Shown: positions 1-7,300, counted from the first letter of the stretch. The stretch is 12,249 nt of DNA from an uncultured Prevotellaceae bacterium (GCA_946624335.1 CAMOSA010000065.1:1-12249); one strand, 5' to 3'. A program made the numbers and translations. The notes: generated from the letters alone by a model not told the origin.

Positions 1-53
1 AATAAAGTATCCTTTATTTGTTCGTATGAATCATACAACAACGGTCCATATAG

Positions 54-326
54 CTATGCAATGTGCTCATATTTTGCAGCGTCAAGTCCTCGGTTGAGCG
101 CATGACCAAGTCCCATATTTTCCTCATTCTTGATATATGTGACACGTTCATCGTCGAGGTAGTCTGCAATGAATTCTTCCGTCTCATCAGTACATCCATC
201 ATTAATGATAATGAGTTCCCACTCCTTATACGTCTGTTGCATAAGGCTATTTATAGCTCTGCGAATGAATGCACTCTGATTGTAAGTGGGCATAAGAACA
301 GAGAAACGGATAAAAGTCTCTTTCAT
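54..326 (-). CDS. Truncated family 2 glycosyltransferase (N-terminal half of GT-A domain)
   Basis: This looks like the N-terminal part of a GT2 (GT-A fold) transferase, which would move a sugar from a nucleotide-sugar onto a surface polysaccharide or similar acceptor. Visible hallmarks are FSVLMPTYNQ at residues 8-17, a helix ending in SLMQQTY, the strand ELIIINDG, and NDGCTDET at 42-49 (family usual NDGSTDxT). Residues after GLGHALNRGLDAAKYEHIA should lead into the DXD metal site, but a TAG codon (54-56) follows at once. The same frame then stays open to the window edge and reads LYGPLLYDSYEQIKDTL, which is protein-like but has no DXD. I infer a nonsense change, small deletion or frameshift; the rest of the gene is outside the window. 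The start ATG (324-326) overlaps the upstream stop as ATGA, so it is probably translationally coupled to the DUF3244-like gene. Family call is strong; functional state is doubtful. Confidence 0.7.
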   Translation of the reverse strand: MKETFIRFSVLMPTYNQSAFIRRAINSLMQQTYKEWELIIINDGCTDETEEFIADYLDDERVTYIKNEENMGLGHALNRGLDAAKYEHIA

Positions 327-688
327 AGCTCTACAATGGTATAGAAGCAGAAGCTGCCGCGAATAATCTGCAGTTCATATTCACCGCTGAATGTCGTCGG
401 TAAGTCGAGGCTGGTGCAGGATGTGGGGATGATGGTGCTGTACACCTCATAGCCACCCGCATCTACGAGCCGGAGCTCACAGCCATCACATGGCGTATAC
501 ATATATAAGGTGTAACCTTCGATGCCGATGTGAGGTGGCTGAACGGGAGCTTTCGGCAGTGGTGGTAAGTTCTCATCCGGATCATCGAAACGTACCTGTA
601 AATTTAGCTGCAGAGGGTCAGCATTTAACGTAGCCATTGGTAACATTGCTGCCATGATTATCAACGAAAAGAGTTTTCTTACTTTCAT
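323..688 (-). CDS. Small exported DUF3244-like protein
   Basis: A 121-residue protein with a clear signal peptide: MKVRK, then a hydrophobic stretch to about residue 21 and a likely cleavage after LNA (residue 23). The mature part has a Pro-rich linker (LPPLPKAPVQPP) and a short beta-rich domain (GYTLYMYTPCDGCELRLVDAGGYEV and later GEYELQIIRGSFCFYTIVEL, divided here only by description). This layout matches the DUF3244 family of Bacteroidetes secreted proteins, whose function is unknown. I chose ATG 686-688 over an in-frame ATG at 730 because a TACCTTTG -7 box lies at 717-724 between them. The 3' end overlaps the following glycosyltransferase start by four bases. Four cysteines remain in the mature chain. 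The DUF3244 assignment rests on pattern memory and is moderate; that it is exported is well supported. Confidence 0.72.
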   Translation of the reverse strand: MKVRKLFSLIIMAAMLPMATLNADPLQLNLQVRFDDPDENLPPLPKAPVQPPHIGIEGYTLYMYTPCDGCELRLVDAGGYEVYSTIIPTSCTSLDLPTTFSGEYELQIIRGSFCFYTIVEL

Positions 689-716
689 ACTATTGCGATA
701 TTGGTTTAAAACGCCG

Positions 717-748
717 CAAAGGTACGACAAGAAAAGTCTAAATGAAAA
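717..748 (-). promoter_or_regulatory. Bacteroidetes-type promoter of the DUF3244-like gene
   Basis: On the minus strand the -7 box TACCTTTG (717-724) fits TAnnTTTG exactly, with a weak -33 TTTTC (744-748) about 20 bases upstream. The predicted transcript starts roughly 30 bases before ATG 688, which supports that start. Confidence 0.6.
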
Positions 749-763
749 TTGTTATGGCACAAA

Positions 764-783
764 AAGTTCATCAAAGTTCATCA
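764..783. repeat. Two exact 10-bp direct repeats upstream of the DUF3244-like promoter
   Basis: AAGTTCATCA occurs twice back to back (764-773 and 774-783); on the minus strand it reads TGATGAACTT. It lies about 15 bases upstream of the -33 element, one helical turn apart, which is a reasonable place for an activator site. No binding protein can be named from the sequence; the TPR/HTH regulator encoded next door is a candidate by position only. Confidence 0.4.
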
Positions 784-917
784 CACCATCGTTAAAAAAC
801 GGTTTAAGCGTAATGTAACAGACAGATTTTCTTTGCAATAAGCCACTCGCTGCAAGAACTCATTAAAAATACATTTGGCGAACCTTTAGGAATCAGCAAC
901 ACGACAAAAAAGCTTCT

Positions 918-2672
918 TCAGTAAAAATAGCCATATCTCATTTCCAGATTCTTAAAGAGTGATCTGGATGATTTCTCGTTGAACAAGGCGAGGTTGACTT
1001 CTGATTTTATATTGGAGATTCCTGTCCTTTTGAGGTGTAGGAAACTGGCTATATCTTTTTCTCGGAACTTAAGTAAAACGAGTATGCATACAAGAATACC
1101 GTTTTGCTTCACACCTGAAGTATGAAGATCATCATACAGCGTCGGATAACAGGTTGCAAACTCTTTCACAAGTATCTTCTTGTCGTAGTCAGTGATGTCG
1201 AACTTATTTTTTCGGGCTTGATGTGAAATCCACGTTACAATTTCACAGGCTTTGAAGTTGTCTGCTTTTTTAAAATTCGCGGCTATCTCTGACTTACGGC
1301 GTAATTCGTTAATAATTTGCTTCTGCCGGGCTATCTCTTCTTCCAACTGCATAACACTTTGCTTATGTATCGTGCTGAATTCCGCGATCTCACGTTGTGC
1401 TTCTTCAAGTTCCTTATGATATTTGTCAGTCTCGTCTTTTGATGCCTTCAAGTCTTTGCTTACCAGTTCGATTACTATTTTATGTGATGTTTCTAATAGG
1501 TTGAGCTGATTCAGTTTTTGGTGGTAGTTGTCAAGTGCTTCATAGAATGCACGCCGATTTTTGCGGAAGCGAAACCACAACGCTGCAATAGATATCGTCA
1601 AGACAATAGCTATCGAAATGAACATCCACATCATTCGGAGCGCCCTCTCGGCTTCCTCTTTCTGTTGTGCAGCTATGCGCTGAGCACGGTCGTAGTTGTA
1701 TTGCGCACCCATCCGAGCGGTCAGTTCATGGTCCTGAATAGCTATTGAAGAGTCGTTAGCCTCACAATAGAGCAGGGCATACTTGGCCATGGAGTCCGCT
1801 TGGTGGCGTTGAGCAAAGACCTTAAGTAGACCGCGGTATACAGGGTCTTTAGCTTTATAGCTCATGTGTGGGCGAAAAGCCTTTCGGATATAGTATTCTG
1901 CCGAATCGAGCTCGCCGATTTGCTCATAGTAGCGGCCTTTGTAACTGTAATAGCGTTTCTTGAAGGGCGAATTCTCGCCATAATGCGACCATGCGTTGTT
2001 GTTATCAATAGAATCTATCAACCGTTTTGCTTCCTGGAGATGTTTCCCATCGCGGACATAAATATGGATTAAGAGGCATGATGACGAGAGCTTTTGGCTG
2101 TGAAAACCATATTTGTCGTATATCTTTTGGTTTTCAAGGAGGATGCTTTCCGCATCATTCCATTGATTGAGCATAATGTATGCACTTCCTATATAGTCAC
2201 GGCAGAGCAAAGATACTATTGTATCATGGATTAACATGGAGTAGCGTGCACATTGCCAAAGACTCTCAATTTTCTTTGAATAAAGGAGTTGTCTTCCATA
2301 CTGTTCTGCCATCTGTGAGTAGACACGGCTCAGTGTCTTGTAGTCACAATCAGTATCAGTCGTGTCGGCGCAGTCGATAGCATCCTGATAAGATGCCAGT
2401 GCCTTTGGTGCCTCGCCGAGGTCGCGGTAAACGCAGCCAAGGAGGTAATGGGCGAGGAGGCGGTCGTTGGCAGAGCCATGGCGGTCGTAGTAACGTACGA
2501 CATCGCGTAACACTGAGTCGGAGGTGAAGAGTGAATCGCTCTGGTTCAAGGCTTGGGCCTGCAGTAATTCGCGACGCATCCGTTCTGCCTGCGAGGACGC
2601 ACCGGGTCGACACCCTACGGACGAAGCCATCAAGGCGAGCAAGACAGTTATGATGAAGAATGGTTTTCGCAT
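918..2672 (-). CDS. Membrane-anchored TPR / coiled-coil / HTH regulator
   Basis: A 584-residue protein of a Bacteroidetes regulator type. A signal or lipoprotein-like N-terminus (MRKPFFIITVLLALMASSVGC, described from ATG 2672, Cys 21) leads into a periplasmic region of TPR-like helices (about 70-320). One membrane helix follows (about 348-367, MWMFISIAIVLTISIAALWF), then a long Glu/Lys-rich coiled coil (about 380-463). The C-terminal cytoplasmic domain has an HTH-like segment near 540-564 (DIASFLHLKRTGISNIKSE), resembling LuxR/sigma-like helix pairs. The layout implies a one-component sensor: periplasmic TPRs sense a signal and the C-terminus binds DNA. An earlier in-frame ATG at 2717 is less likely because a TATCTTTG promoter box (2683-2690) lies between. 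The lipobox is imperfect (Ser at -3). The GC content is lower than in the genes to the right. Target genes are unknown; the DUF3244-like/GT2 pair just downstream on the same strand is the positional candidate. Confidence 0.8.
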   Translation of the reverse strand: MRKPFFIITVLLALMASSVGCRPGASSQAERMRRELLQAQALNQSDSLFTSDSVLRDVVRYYDRHGSANDRLLAHYLLGCVYRDLGEAPKALASYQDAIDCADTTDTDCDYKTLSRVYSQMAEQYGRQLLYSKKIESLWQCARYSMLIHDTIVSLLCRDYIGSAYIMLNQWNDAESILLENQKIYDKYGFHSQKLSSSCLLIHIYVRDGKHLQEAKRLIDSIDNNNAWSHYGENSPFKKRYYSYKGRYYEQIGELDSAEYYIRKAFRPHMSYKAKDPVYRGLLKVFAQRHQADSMAKYALLYCEANDSSIAIQDHELTARMGAQYNYDRAQRIAAQQKEEAERALRMMWMFISIAIVLTISIAALWFRFRKNRRAFYEALDNYHQKLNQLNLLETSHKIVIELVSKDLKASKDETDKYHKELEEAQREIAEFSTIHKQSVMQLEEEIARQKQIINELRRKSEIAANFKKADNFKACEIVTWISHQARKNKFDITDYDKKILVKEFATCYPTLYDDLHTSGVKQNGILVCILVLLKFREKDIASFLHLKRTGISNIKSEVNLALFNEKSSRSLFKNLEMRYGYFY

Positions 2673-2682
2673 CTTTATGATG

Positions 2683-2690
2683 CAAAGATA
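2683..2690 (-). promoter_or_regulatory. -7 promoter box of the TPR/HTH regulator
   Basis: Minus-strand TATCTTTG fits TAnnTTTG and ends 10 bases before ATG 2672, giving a very short leader. No convincing -33 element is seen at the usual distance. A small dyad CCGC-TGAAAA-GCGG (2699-2712) lies just upstream. Confidence 0.45.
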
Positions 2691-2781
2691 CGTCTTTTCC
2701 GCTGAAAAGCGGTTCATAAGAAGTTAAAAGAACTAAAATCTAATGCCGACATCTCATTTCACCGCTAAGCCAAGCCTACGT

Positions 2782-2818
2782 CATAGGCCTATGCTCCGGA
2801 ACAATGACAATTATTGTT
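2782..2818. promoter_or_regulatory. Cluster of palindromes between divergent regulator genes
   Basis: A perfect 12-bp palindrome CATAGGCCTATG (2782-2793) is followed by TGACAATTATTGTTA (2805-2819 approximately), a near-perfect dyad with one mismatch that is nested in a wider AACAAT/ATTGTT pair (2800-2805, 2813-2818). They sit in the space between the divergently transcribed TPR/HTH regulator and the winged-helix regulator, so they could be operators for either. No family-specific match is recognised. Confidence 0.4.
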
Positions 2819-2859
2819 AAAAATGAGGATGCGCGGCAGGGGGAGTGGCGGTTTTTATG

Positions 2860-2867
2860 TACATTTG
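2860..2867 (+). promoter_or_regulatory. -7 promoter box of the winged-helix regulator gene
   Basis: TACATTTG fits TAnnTTTG and lies 32 bases before ATG 2900. The -33 region is GC-rich and has no TTTG, which would suit a weak or activator-dependent promoter. Confidence 0.5.
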
Positions 2868-2899
2868 TGGCCAGATAATGGCATAACACGGATTAAACG

Positions 2900-3643
2900 A
2901 TGAGACCGAAAGTAGCTTACTTGGTGTTTGCCTTGCTCGTGACGGCTTCCGTAGTCACGGGCATCGACAGCCTGATACGCACCGAGCGCAGGGCGCAACG
3001 CGAGGTCAACAGGGCGCTGGCCCTGACGTTACGTCGCTGTGAGCCCGACCGCATCGATGCCGATACGATACGCGTGTACCGCAGCCTGATCACTATGGAC
3101 GGGGTTCGCGACACGGCCTACCTGTCGATGGCCGTGACTGACGAGCGTCGACAGCGGGCTACGCTGCGTGCCAACACGGGCCTGACGTTCGGACGCCTAT
3201 GGCGCCTCTCTGACCAGCGGGCAGCAGGCGGGATGGCAGCCTTGGCAGCGCTGTGGCTGGTGCTGAGTGCCGTCATGATGAGGCGTAGGGCAGCCGCAGG
3301 AGGGCTGAACGGCGAAGAGGCTATGGCGACAGCTCTGGCGGGACCGTCGCTCGGGGCGCTGTGCTACGAGGCAGAGGCCCGTCGCTTCGTCGTCCATGGC
3401 CGCGAGGTGCGCTTCACGCCGATGCAGCAGACGCTGATGGAGATGTTCATGCAGGCTCCTGCCCACCGGCTGACGCAGCAGGACATCTGTCAGCATCTGT
3501 GGCCCAAGAAGCCCGACGCATCAGCCACGCTATACACCCTGATACGGCGCCTGAAGCCAACGCTGGAGGAGGCTACGGGGCTGAAGATCACGTGCCGTCG
3601 CGGCGATTCGTACCAGCTGACGGACAGCGAGTTAGACGCGTGA
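2900..3643 (+). CDS. Membrane-integrated regulator with C-terminal OmpR/PhoB-type winged helix
   Basis: A 247-residue protein with two membrane helices (about 7-23 and 109-127) and an 85-residue Arg-rich extracytoplasmic loop between them. The cytoplasmic C-terminus (about 155-242) carries a winged-helix domain of the Trans_reg_C type: the start strand VHGREVRFTP, helix QQTLMEMFMQ, RLTQQDICQHLW, recognition helix TLYTLIRRLKPTLEE, and a wing ending KITCRRGDSYQL. There is no receiver or kinase domain, so it is probably a one-component membrane sensor acting like ToxR or CadC, but with the DNA-binding domain at the C-terminus rather than the N-terminus. Its stop codon is the first base triplet of a four-unit 11-bp repeat array that precedes the next gene's promoter, so control of that DUF3098-like gene is likely (inference). 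GC-rich, with codon use like the genes to its right. Domain call is strong; signal is unknown. Confidence 0.82.
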   Translation: MRPKVAYLVFALLVTASVVTGIDSLIRTERRAQREVNRALALTLRRCEPDRIDADTIRVYRSLITMDGVRDTAYLSMAVTDERRQRATLRANTGLTFGRLWRLSDQRAAGGMAALAALWLVLSAVMMRRRAAAGGLNGEEAMATALAGPSLGALCYEAEARRFVVHGREVRFTPMQQTLMEMFMQAPAHRLTQQDICQHLWPKKPDASATLYTLIRRLKPTLEEATGLKITCRRGDSYQLTDSELDA

Positions 3644-3684
3644 CAGCTTTTTGTCAGACAGATGTCAGGCAGATGTCAGTCTTT
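3641..3684 (+). promoter_or_regulatory. Pho-box-like operator: four TGWCAG cores at 11-bp spacing
   Basis: TGACAG at 3641 and TGTCAG at 3652, 3663 and 3674 recur at exactly 11 bp, with the two middle units nearly identical over all 11 bases. The array ends three bases before the -33 element of the following promoter (3688-3691). PhoB-family winged-helix proteins classically bind 11-bp direct repeats with a TGTCA core just upstream of or over the -35 region, and the gene immediately upstream encodes such a domain. The first unit overlaps that gene's stop codon. The binding partner is inferred, not shown. Confidence 0.6.
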
Positions 3685-3687
3685 TCT

Positions 3688-3720
3688 TTTGGCACCGACA
3701 GACTTTTTTCGTTACCTTTG
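3688..3720 (+). promoter_or_regulatory. Promoter of the DUF3098-like gene
   Basis: TTTG (3688-3691), 21 bases, then TACCTTTG (3713-3720): a near-perfect Bacteroidetes primary-sigma promoter. The leader to ATG 3773 is about 45 bases and contains the hairpin GGGGC-TGGCCAT-GCCCC (3739-3755). Confidence 0.7.
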
Positions 3721-3738
3721 CCCCCGATTTCCTAACCA

Positions 3739-3755
3739 GGGGCTGGCCATGCCCC
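3739..3755 (+). other. Hairpin in the leader of the DUF3098-like gene
   Basis: A five-base GC-only stem GGGGC/GCCCC with a seven-base loop TGGCCAT, which is itself partly self-complementary. It ends 17 bases before ATG 3773 and could affect ribosome access or mRNA stability; this is inference only. Confidence 0.4.
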
Positions 3756-3772
3756 ATAAAACGCAAAGGTAT

Positions 3773-4090
3773 ATGAAAAAGAAAGAAACGACAAAACGTG
3801 AGAGAGTCCGTGGCGCAGCGGCCGATGCTCCGTACTGTGCCTTCACGCGCCTGCACTTCGCACTGACGGGCCTTGCCGTCGTGCTGATTGTGGCAGGCTG
3901 TCTGCTGATGCTGCCCGAGGCAGACGTGCGCAACCGCCCCGGCGGACGCTATGCTGCTACTCCTGGGCCCGGCGCTTTCGATGCACGGCGCATCCGCCTG
4001 GCACCGATACCGCTGTTCATCGGTTACGCAATGATGGTGCCGGTGATTATGATGAAAGTGAAAAGTGAAAGAGTGAAAAGTGAAAAATGA
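3773..4090 (+). CDS. DUF3098-like small two-helix membrane protein
   Basis: A 105-residue protein: basic N-terminus (MKKKETTKRERVR), membrane helix at about 28-47 (HFALTGLAVVLIVAGCLLML), a Gly/Pro-rich loop, the sequence FDARRIRLAPI at about 69-79, and a second helix to about 94. The spacing and the RRIxxAP motif fit DUF3098, a Bacteroidetes family of unknown function that usually lies between ftsX and uppP; here it does not, so it may be a paralogue. I start at ATG 3773 because a near-consensus promoter ends at 3720; the frame is open from 3662 but that would overlap the promoter. The last residues, KVKSERVKSEK, are encoded by the 29-bp tandem repeat that continues downstream, so the original C-terminus was probably replaced or extended. 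The upstream 11-bp repeat array suggests control by the neighbouring winged-helix protein. Confidence 0.68.
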   Translation: MKKKETTKRERVRGAAADAPYCAFTRLHFALTGLAVVLIVAGCLLMLPEADVRNRPGGRYAATPGPGAFDARRIRLAPIPLFIGYAMMVPVIMMKVKSERVKSEK

Positions 4091-4146
4091 AAAGTGAAAG
4101 AGTGAAAAGTGAAAAATGAAAAGTGAAAGAGTGAAAAGTGGAAAAT
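4053..4146 (+). repeat. 29-bp tandem repeat of AGTGAAAA-type units
   Basis: Units beginning AGTGAAAG at 4064, 4093 and 4122 repeat with an exact 29-bp period, and each unit is built of 6-8 base variants of AGTGAAA. The array starts inside the 3' end of the DUF3098-like gene and runs into the intergenic space. Related copies occur at 7682-7727 and, inverted, at 7777-7815. Beyond it, to 4240, the sequence is AT-rich with further loose GGGTGAAAA units and no gene. Confidence 0.85.
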
Positions 4147-4244
4147 AAAAGTTACTTGGAATTTGGAATTTTTGAACTTGTAACGATGGAGAAAAAGGGT
4201 GAAAAGGGTGAAAAATGGGGCTCGTGCGTAGAATCTTCGCATTT

Positions 4245-4278
4245 TTTGCGGCCATTCCACCGAATTTATCTAATTTTG
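4245..4278 (+). promoter_or_regulatory. Promoter of the DUF2723 gene
   Basis: TTTG (4245-4248), 22 bases, then TAATTTTG (4271-4278), close to the Bacteroidetes consensus. The leader to ATG 4355 is about 70 bases. Confidence 0.6.
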
Positions 4279-4332
4279 CACCGCCTTATGTGCATCATAT
4301 AATTTCTCGTACCACATCCAACCATTAACACT

Positions 4333-4346
4333 TCGGCATCTGCCGA
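4333..4346 (+). other. Hairpin just upstream of the DUF2723 start codon
   Basis: TCGGC-ATCT-GCCGA forms a perfect five-base stem with a four-base loop, ending eight bases before ATG 4355, where it would sit in the ribosome footprint. A regulatory role is possible but unproven. Confidence 0.35.
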
Positions 4347-4354
4347 GCATATTT

Positions 4355-7300
4355 ATGAAACATTTCCGTTTAGTGGACAATCTGCTGGGGTGGCTGGCGT
4401 TCGCCATCGCCGCCTTCACGTATTGTTCTACGGTCGAGCCTACGGCCTCGTTCTGGGACTGCCCAGAGTTCATCACTACCGCTTACAAGCTTGAGGTGGG
4501 TCACCCGCCTGGAGCACCGTTCTTCATGCTGACGGGCAACCTGTTCACGCAGCTGACATCTGACCCGGCTAAGGTGGCGCTGATGGTCAACATCATGAAC
4601 GCGCTGCTGAGTGCACTGTGCATCATGTTCCTCTACTGGACCATCTCGCACCTGGCCCGCAAGCTGATCTGCCCCGGCGGGTGGGTGGCCACGCTGCCTC
4701 AGCTCATCGCCGTCGAGGGTGCAGCCATGACGGGTGCGCTGGCCTACTGCTGGAGCGACACGTTCTGGTACTCGGCCGTCGAGGGCGAGGTGTACGCCTA
4801 TTCGAGCCTGTTCACGGCCGTGGTGTTCTGGCTGATGCTCAAGTGGGAGGACAATGCCGACAAGCCTCATTCCGACCGCTGGCTCATCCTCATCGCCTAC
4901 CTCACGGGCCTGAGCATCGGCGTTCACCTGCTGAACCTGCTGTGCCTGCCCGCGCTGGTGCTTATCTACTATTACAAACGCTCGTCCCACGCTACGCTGA
5001 AGGGCTCGATCTATGCCCTCATCGGCTCTGCCGTGCTGGTGGCAGCCGTGCTCTACGGCATCGTGCCCGGCATCGTCAAGGTGGGCGGATGGTTTGAATT
5101 GCTGTTCGTCAACACGCTGTCGCTGCCCTTCAACAGCGGCCTCATCGTCTACCTGATCATCCTCGTCGGCGTCGTGCTGTGGGCCATCTGGGAGACGTTT
5201 GCCGAGCGCAGTCGTATGCGCATGAACATCGCCTATCTCATCGCCGTGGCCATGCTCGGCATTCCCTTCTATGGCTACGGATGGAAGAGCATCGTCATCG
5301 GCGCCGTCATCCTGGCTGCGCTCTATGCCCTGCTGGTATGGAAGCGCGAGGGGCAGCCGCTGATTACGGCACGCGTGATGAACACGTCGCTGCTGTGCCT
5401 GCTCATGATCATGATCGGCTACTCGAGCTACGCCGTCATCGTCATCCGCTCGACAGCCAACACGCCGATGGACCAGAATTCGCCCGAGGATATCTTCACC
5501 CTCGGCACCTACCTCAACCGCGAGCAGTATGGCACACGCCCCCTCTTCTACGGTCCGGCCTACACCTCGCAGGTCAAGCTGAAGAGCGACGGCGGCTACT
5601 GCGTGCCCGTCTCGAAGGACGGCGCCCCTGTCTATCAGCGCAAGGAGAAGGCTTCGCCCGACGAGCCCGACCGCTATGAGGTGCAGCGCTACGACATGGA
5701 ATATGTCTACGCCCAGAATATGCTCTTCCCGCGTATGTACAGCGACCGCCACGCCGAGGCCTACGAGGCTTGGATGGGCGGCGTCGAGGGCACACAGGTG
5801 CCCTACGACCGCTGCGGCGAGCCTATCATGGTGAAGATGCCTACGCAGCTGGAGAACATACGTTTCTTCCTCTCCTATCAGGTCAACTTCATGTACTGGC
5901 GCTATTTCATGTGGAACTTCGCCGGCCGCCAGAACGATATCCAGGGCAACGGCGAGCTCGAGCACGGCAACTGGATCACCGGCATACCCTTCCTCGACCG
6001 TATGCGCCTGGGCGACCAGAGCAAGTTGCCGACGGAGCTGCGCCAGAACAAGGGTCGCAACGTCTTCTTCTGCCTGCCTCTGCTGCTCGGCATCCTCGGA
6101 CTCTGCTGGCAGGCGTGGAAAGAAAGACCGCTCGCCGACGCACAGGGTTCCGACCCCGTCGGCGTCAAGCAGTTCTGGGTCGTCTTCTTCCTCTTCTTCA
6201 TGACGGGTCTGGCCATCGTCTTCTACCTCAACCAGACGCCGATGCAACCCCGTGAGCGCGACTATGCCTACGCCGGCTCGTTCTATGCCTTCGCCATCTG
6301 GATCGGCCTCGGAGCCGCAGCAATCGCCGATTTCATCGAGAAAAAGACGGGTCGCAACCTGCTGGGAGCCCTCTGCTCGTTGGCCGCGTTGCTCGTGCCC
6401 GTGCAGATGGTCTCGCAGACGTGGGACGACCACGACCGCAGCGGGCGATACACCTGCCGCGACTTCGGCCAGAACTACCTGCAGTCGCTGCCGCAGGAGG
6501 GCTATCCCGTCATCTTCACCAACGGCGACAACGACACCTTCCCGCTCTGGTATAACCAGGAGACCGAGGGTGTGCGCACCGATGCCCGCGTCTGCAACCT
6601 CTCGTACCTGCAGACCGACTGGTACATCGACCAGATGAAGCGTCCCGCCTACGACTCGCCCAGTGTGCCCATCTCATGGGAGCGCATCGACTATGTCGCC
6701 GGCACCCGCGAAGGTATCCGCGTCAGCCCAGGCACGCTCGAGGAGGCCGTCGAATACTACAAGAAAGATCCCGAGAAGATGCGCGAGCTGCTCGGCGAGA
6801 ACCCCTTCGAGCTCTCCAACATCATCGACCGCTGGATCCTCAATCCCAACAAGGAGATGCAGATTTTCCCGACAGACTCCCTCGTCATCACCATCGACAA
6901 GGAAGCCGTGCGGCGCTCCGGCATGATGATAGCAGCCGACTCCATCCCCGATGTCATGCACATCAGCCTCAAGGGCAAGCGCGCCGTCTACAAGAGCGAG
7001 ATGATGATGTACGAGATGCTGGCACGCTGCAACTGGGAACGTCCCCTGTACGTCGCCATGACCGTAGGTTCCGAGAACTATGGCAACCTGGGCAACAACT
7101 TCGTTCAGGAAGGTCTGGCCAACCGCATCACGCCCTTCAACACGAAGCAGAGCGGAAAGCGTATCGACACCGAGCGGATGTACGACAACATGATGAACCG
7201 CTTCAAGTTCGGAGGTATCGAGAAACCTGGCCTATACCTCGACGAGACCGTCATGCGGATGTGCTACACGCACCGTCGTCTCTTCTCGCAGCTGGCAACA

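Noticed and set aside
870..877. Plus-strand TACATTTG box
   Set aside because: It matches TAnnTTTG but has no -33 element at the right distance and would transcribe antisense into the TPR/HTH gene with no plus-strand gene following.
3665..4255. A 196-codon minus-strand frame rich in Phe, His and Ser
   Set aside because: Much of it is translation of the AGTGAAAA repeats in reverse; no domain or promoter supports it.
4288..4302. Four-codon upstream frame (ATG TGC ATC ATA TAA) in the DUF2723 leader
   Set aside because: Too short to judge, no sign of conservation or of a leader-peptide role.
4370..6433. A 687-codon open frame on the minus strand opposite the DUF2723 gene
   Set aside because: It mirrors the GC-rich codon pattern of the plus-strand gene, its product is low-complexity and charged, and the plus-strand frame has clear family motifs.
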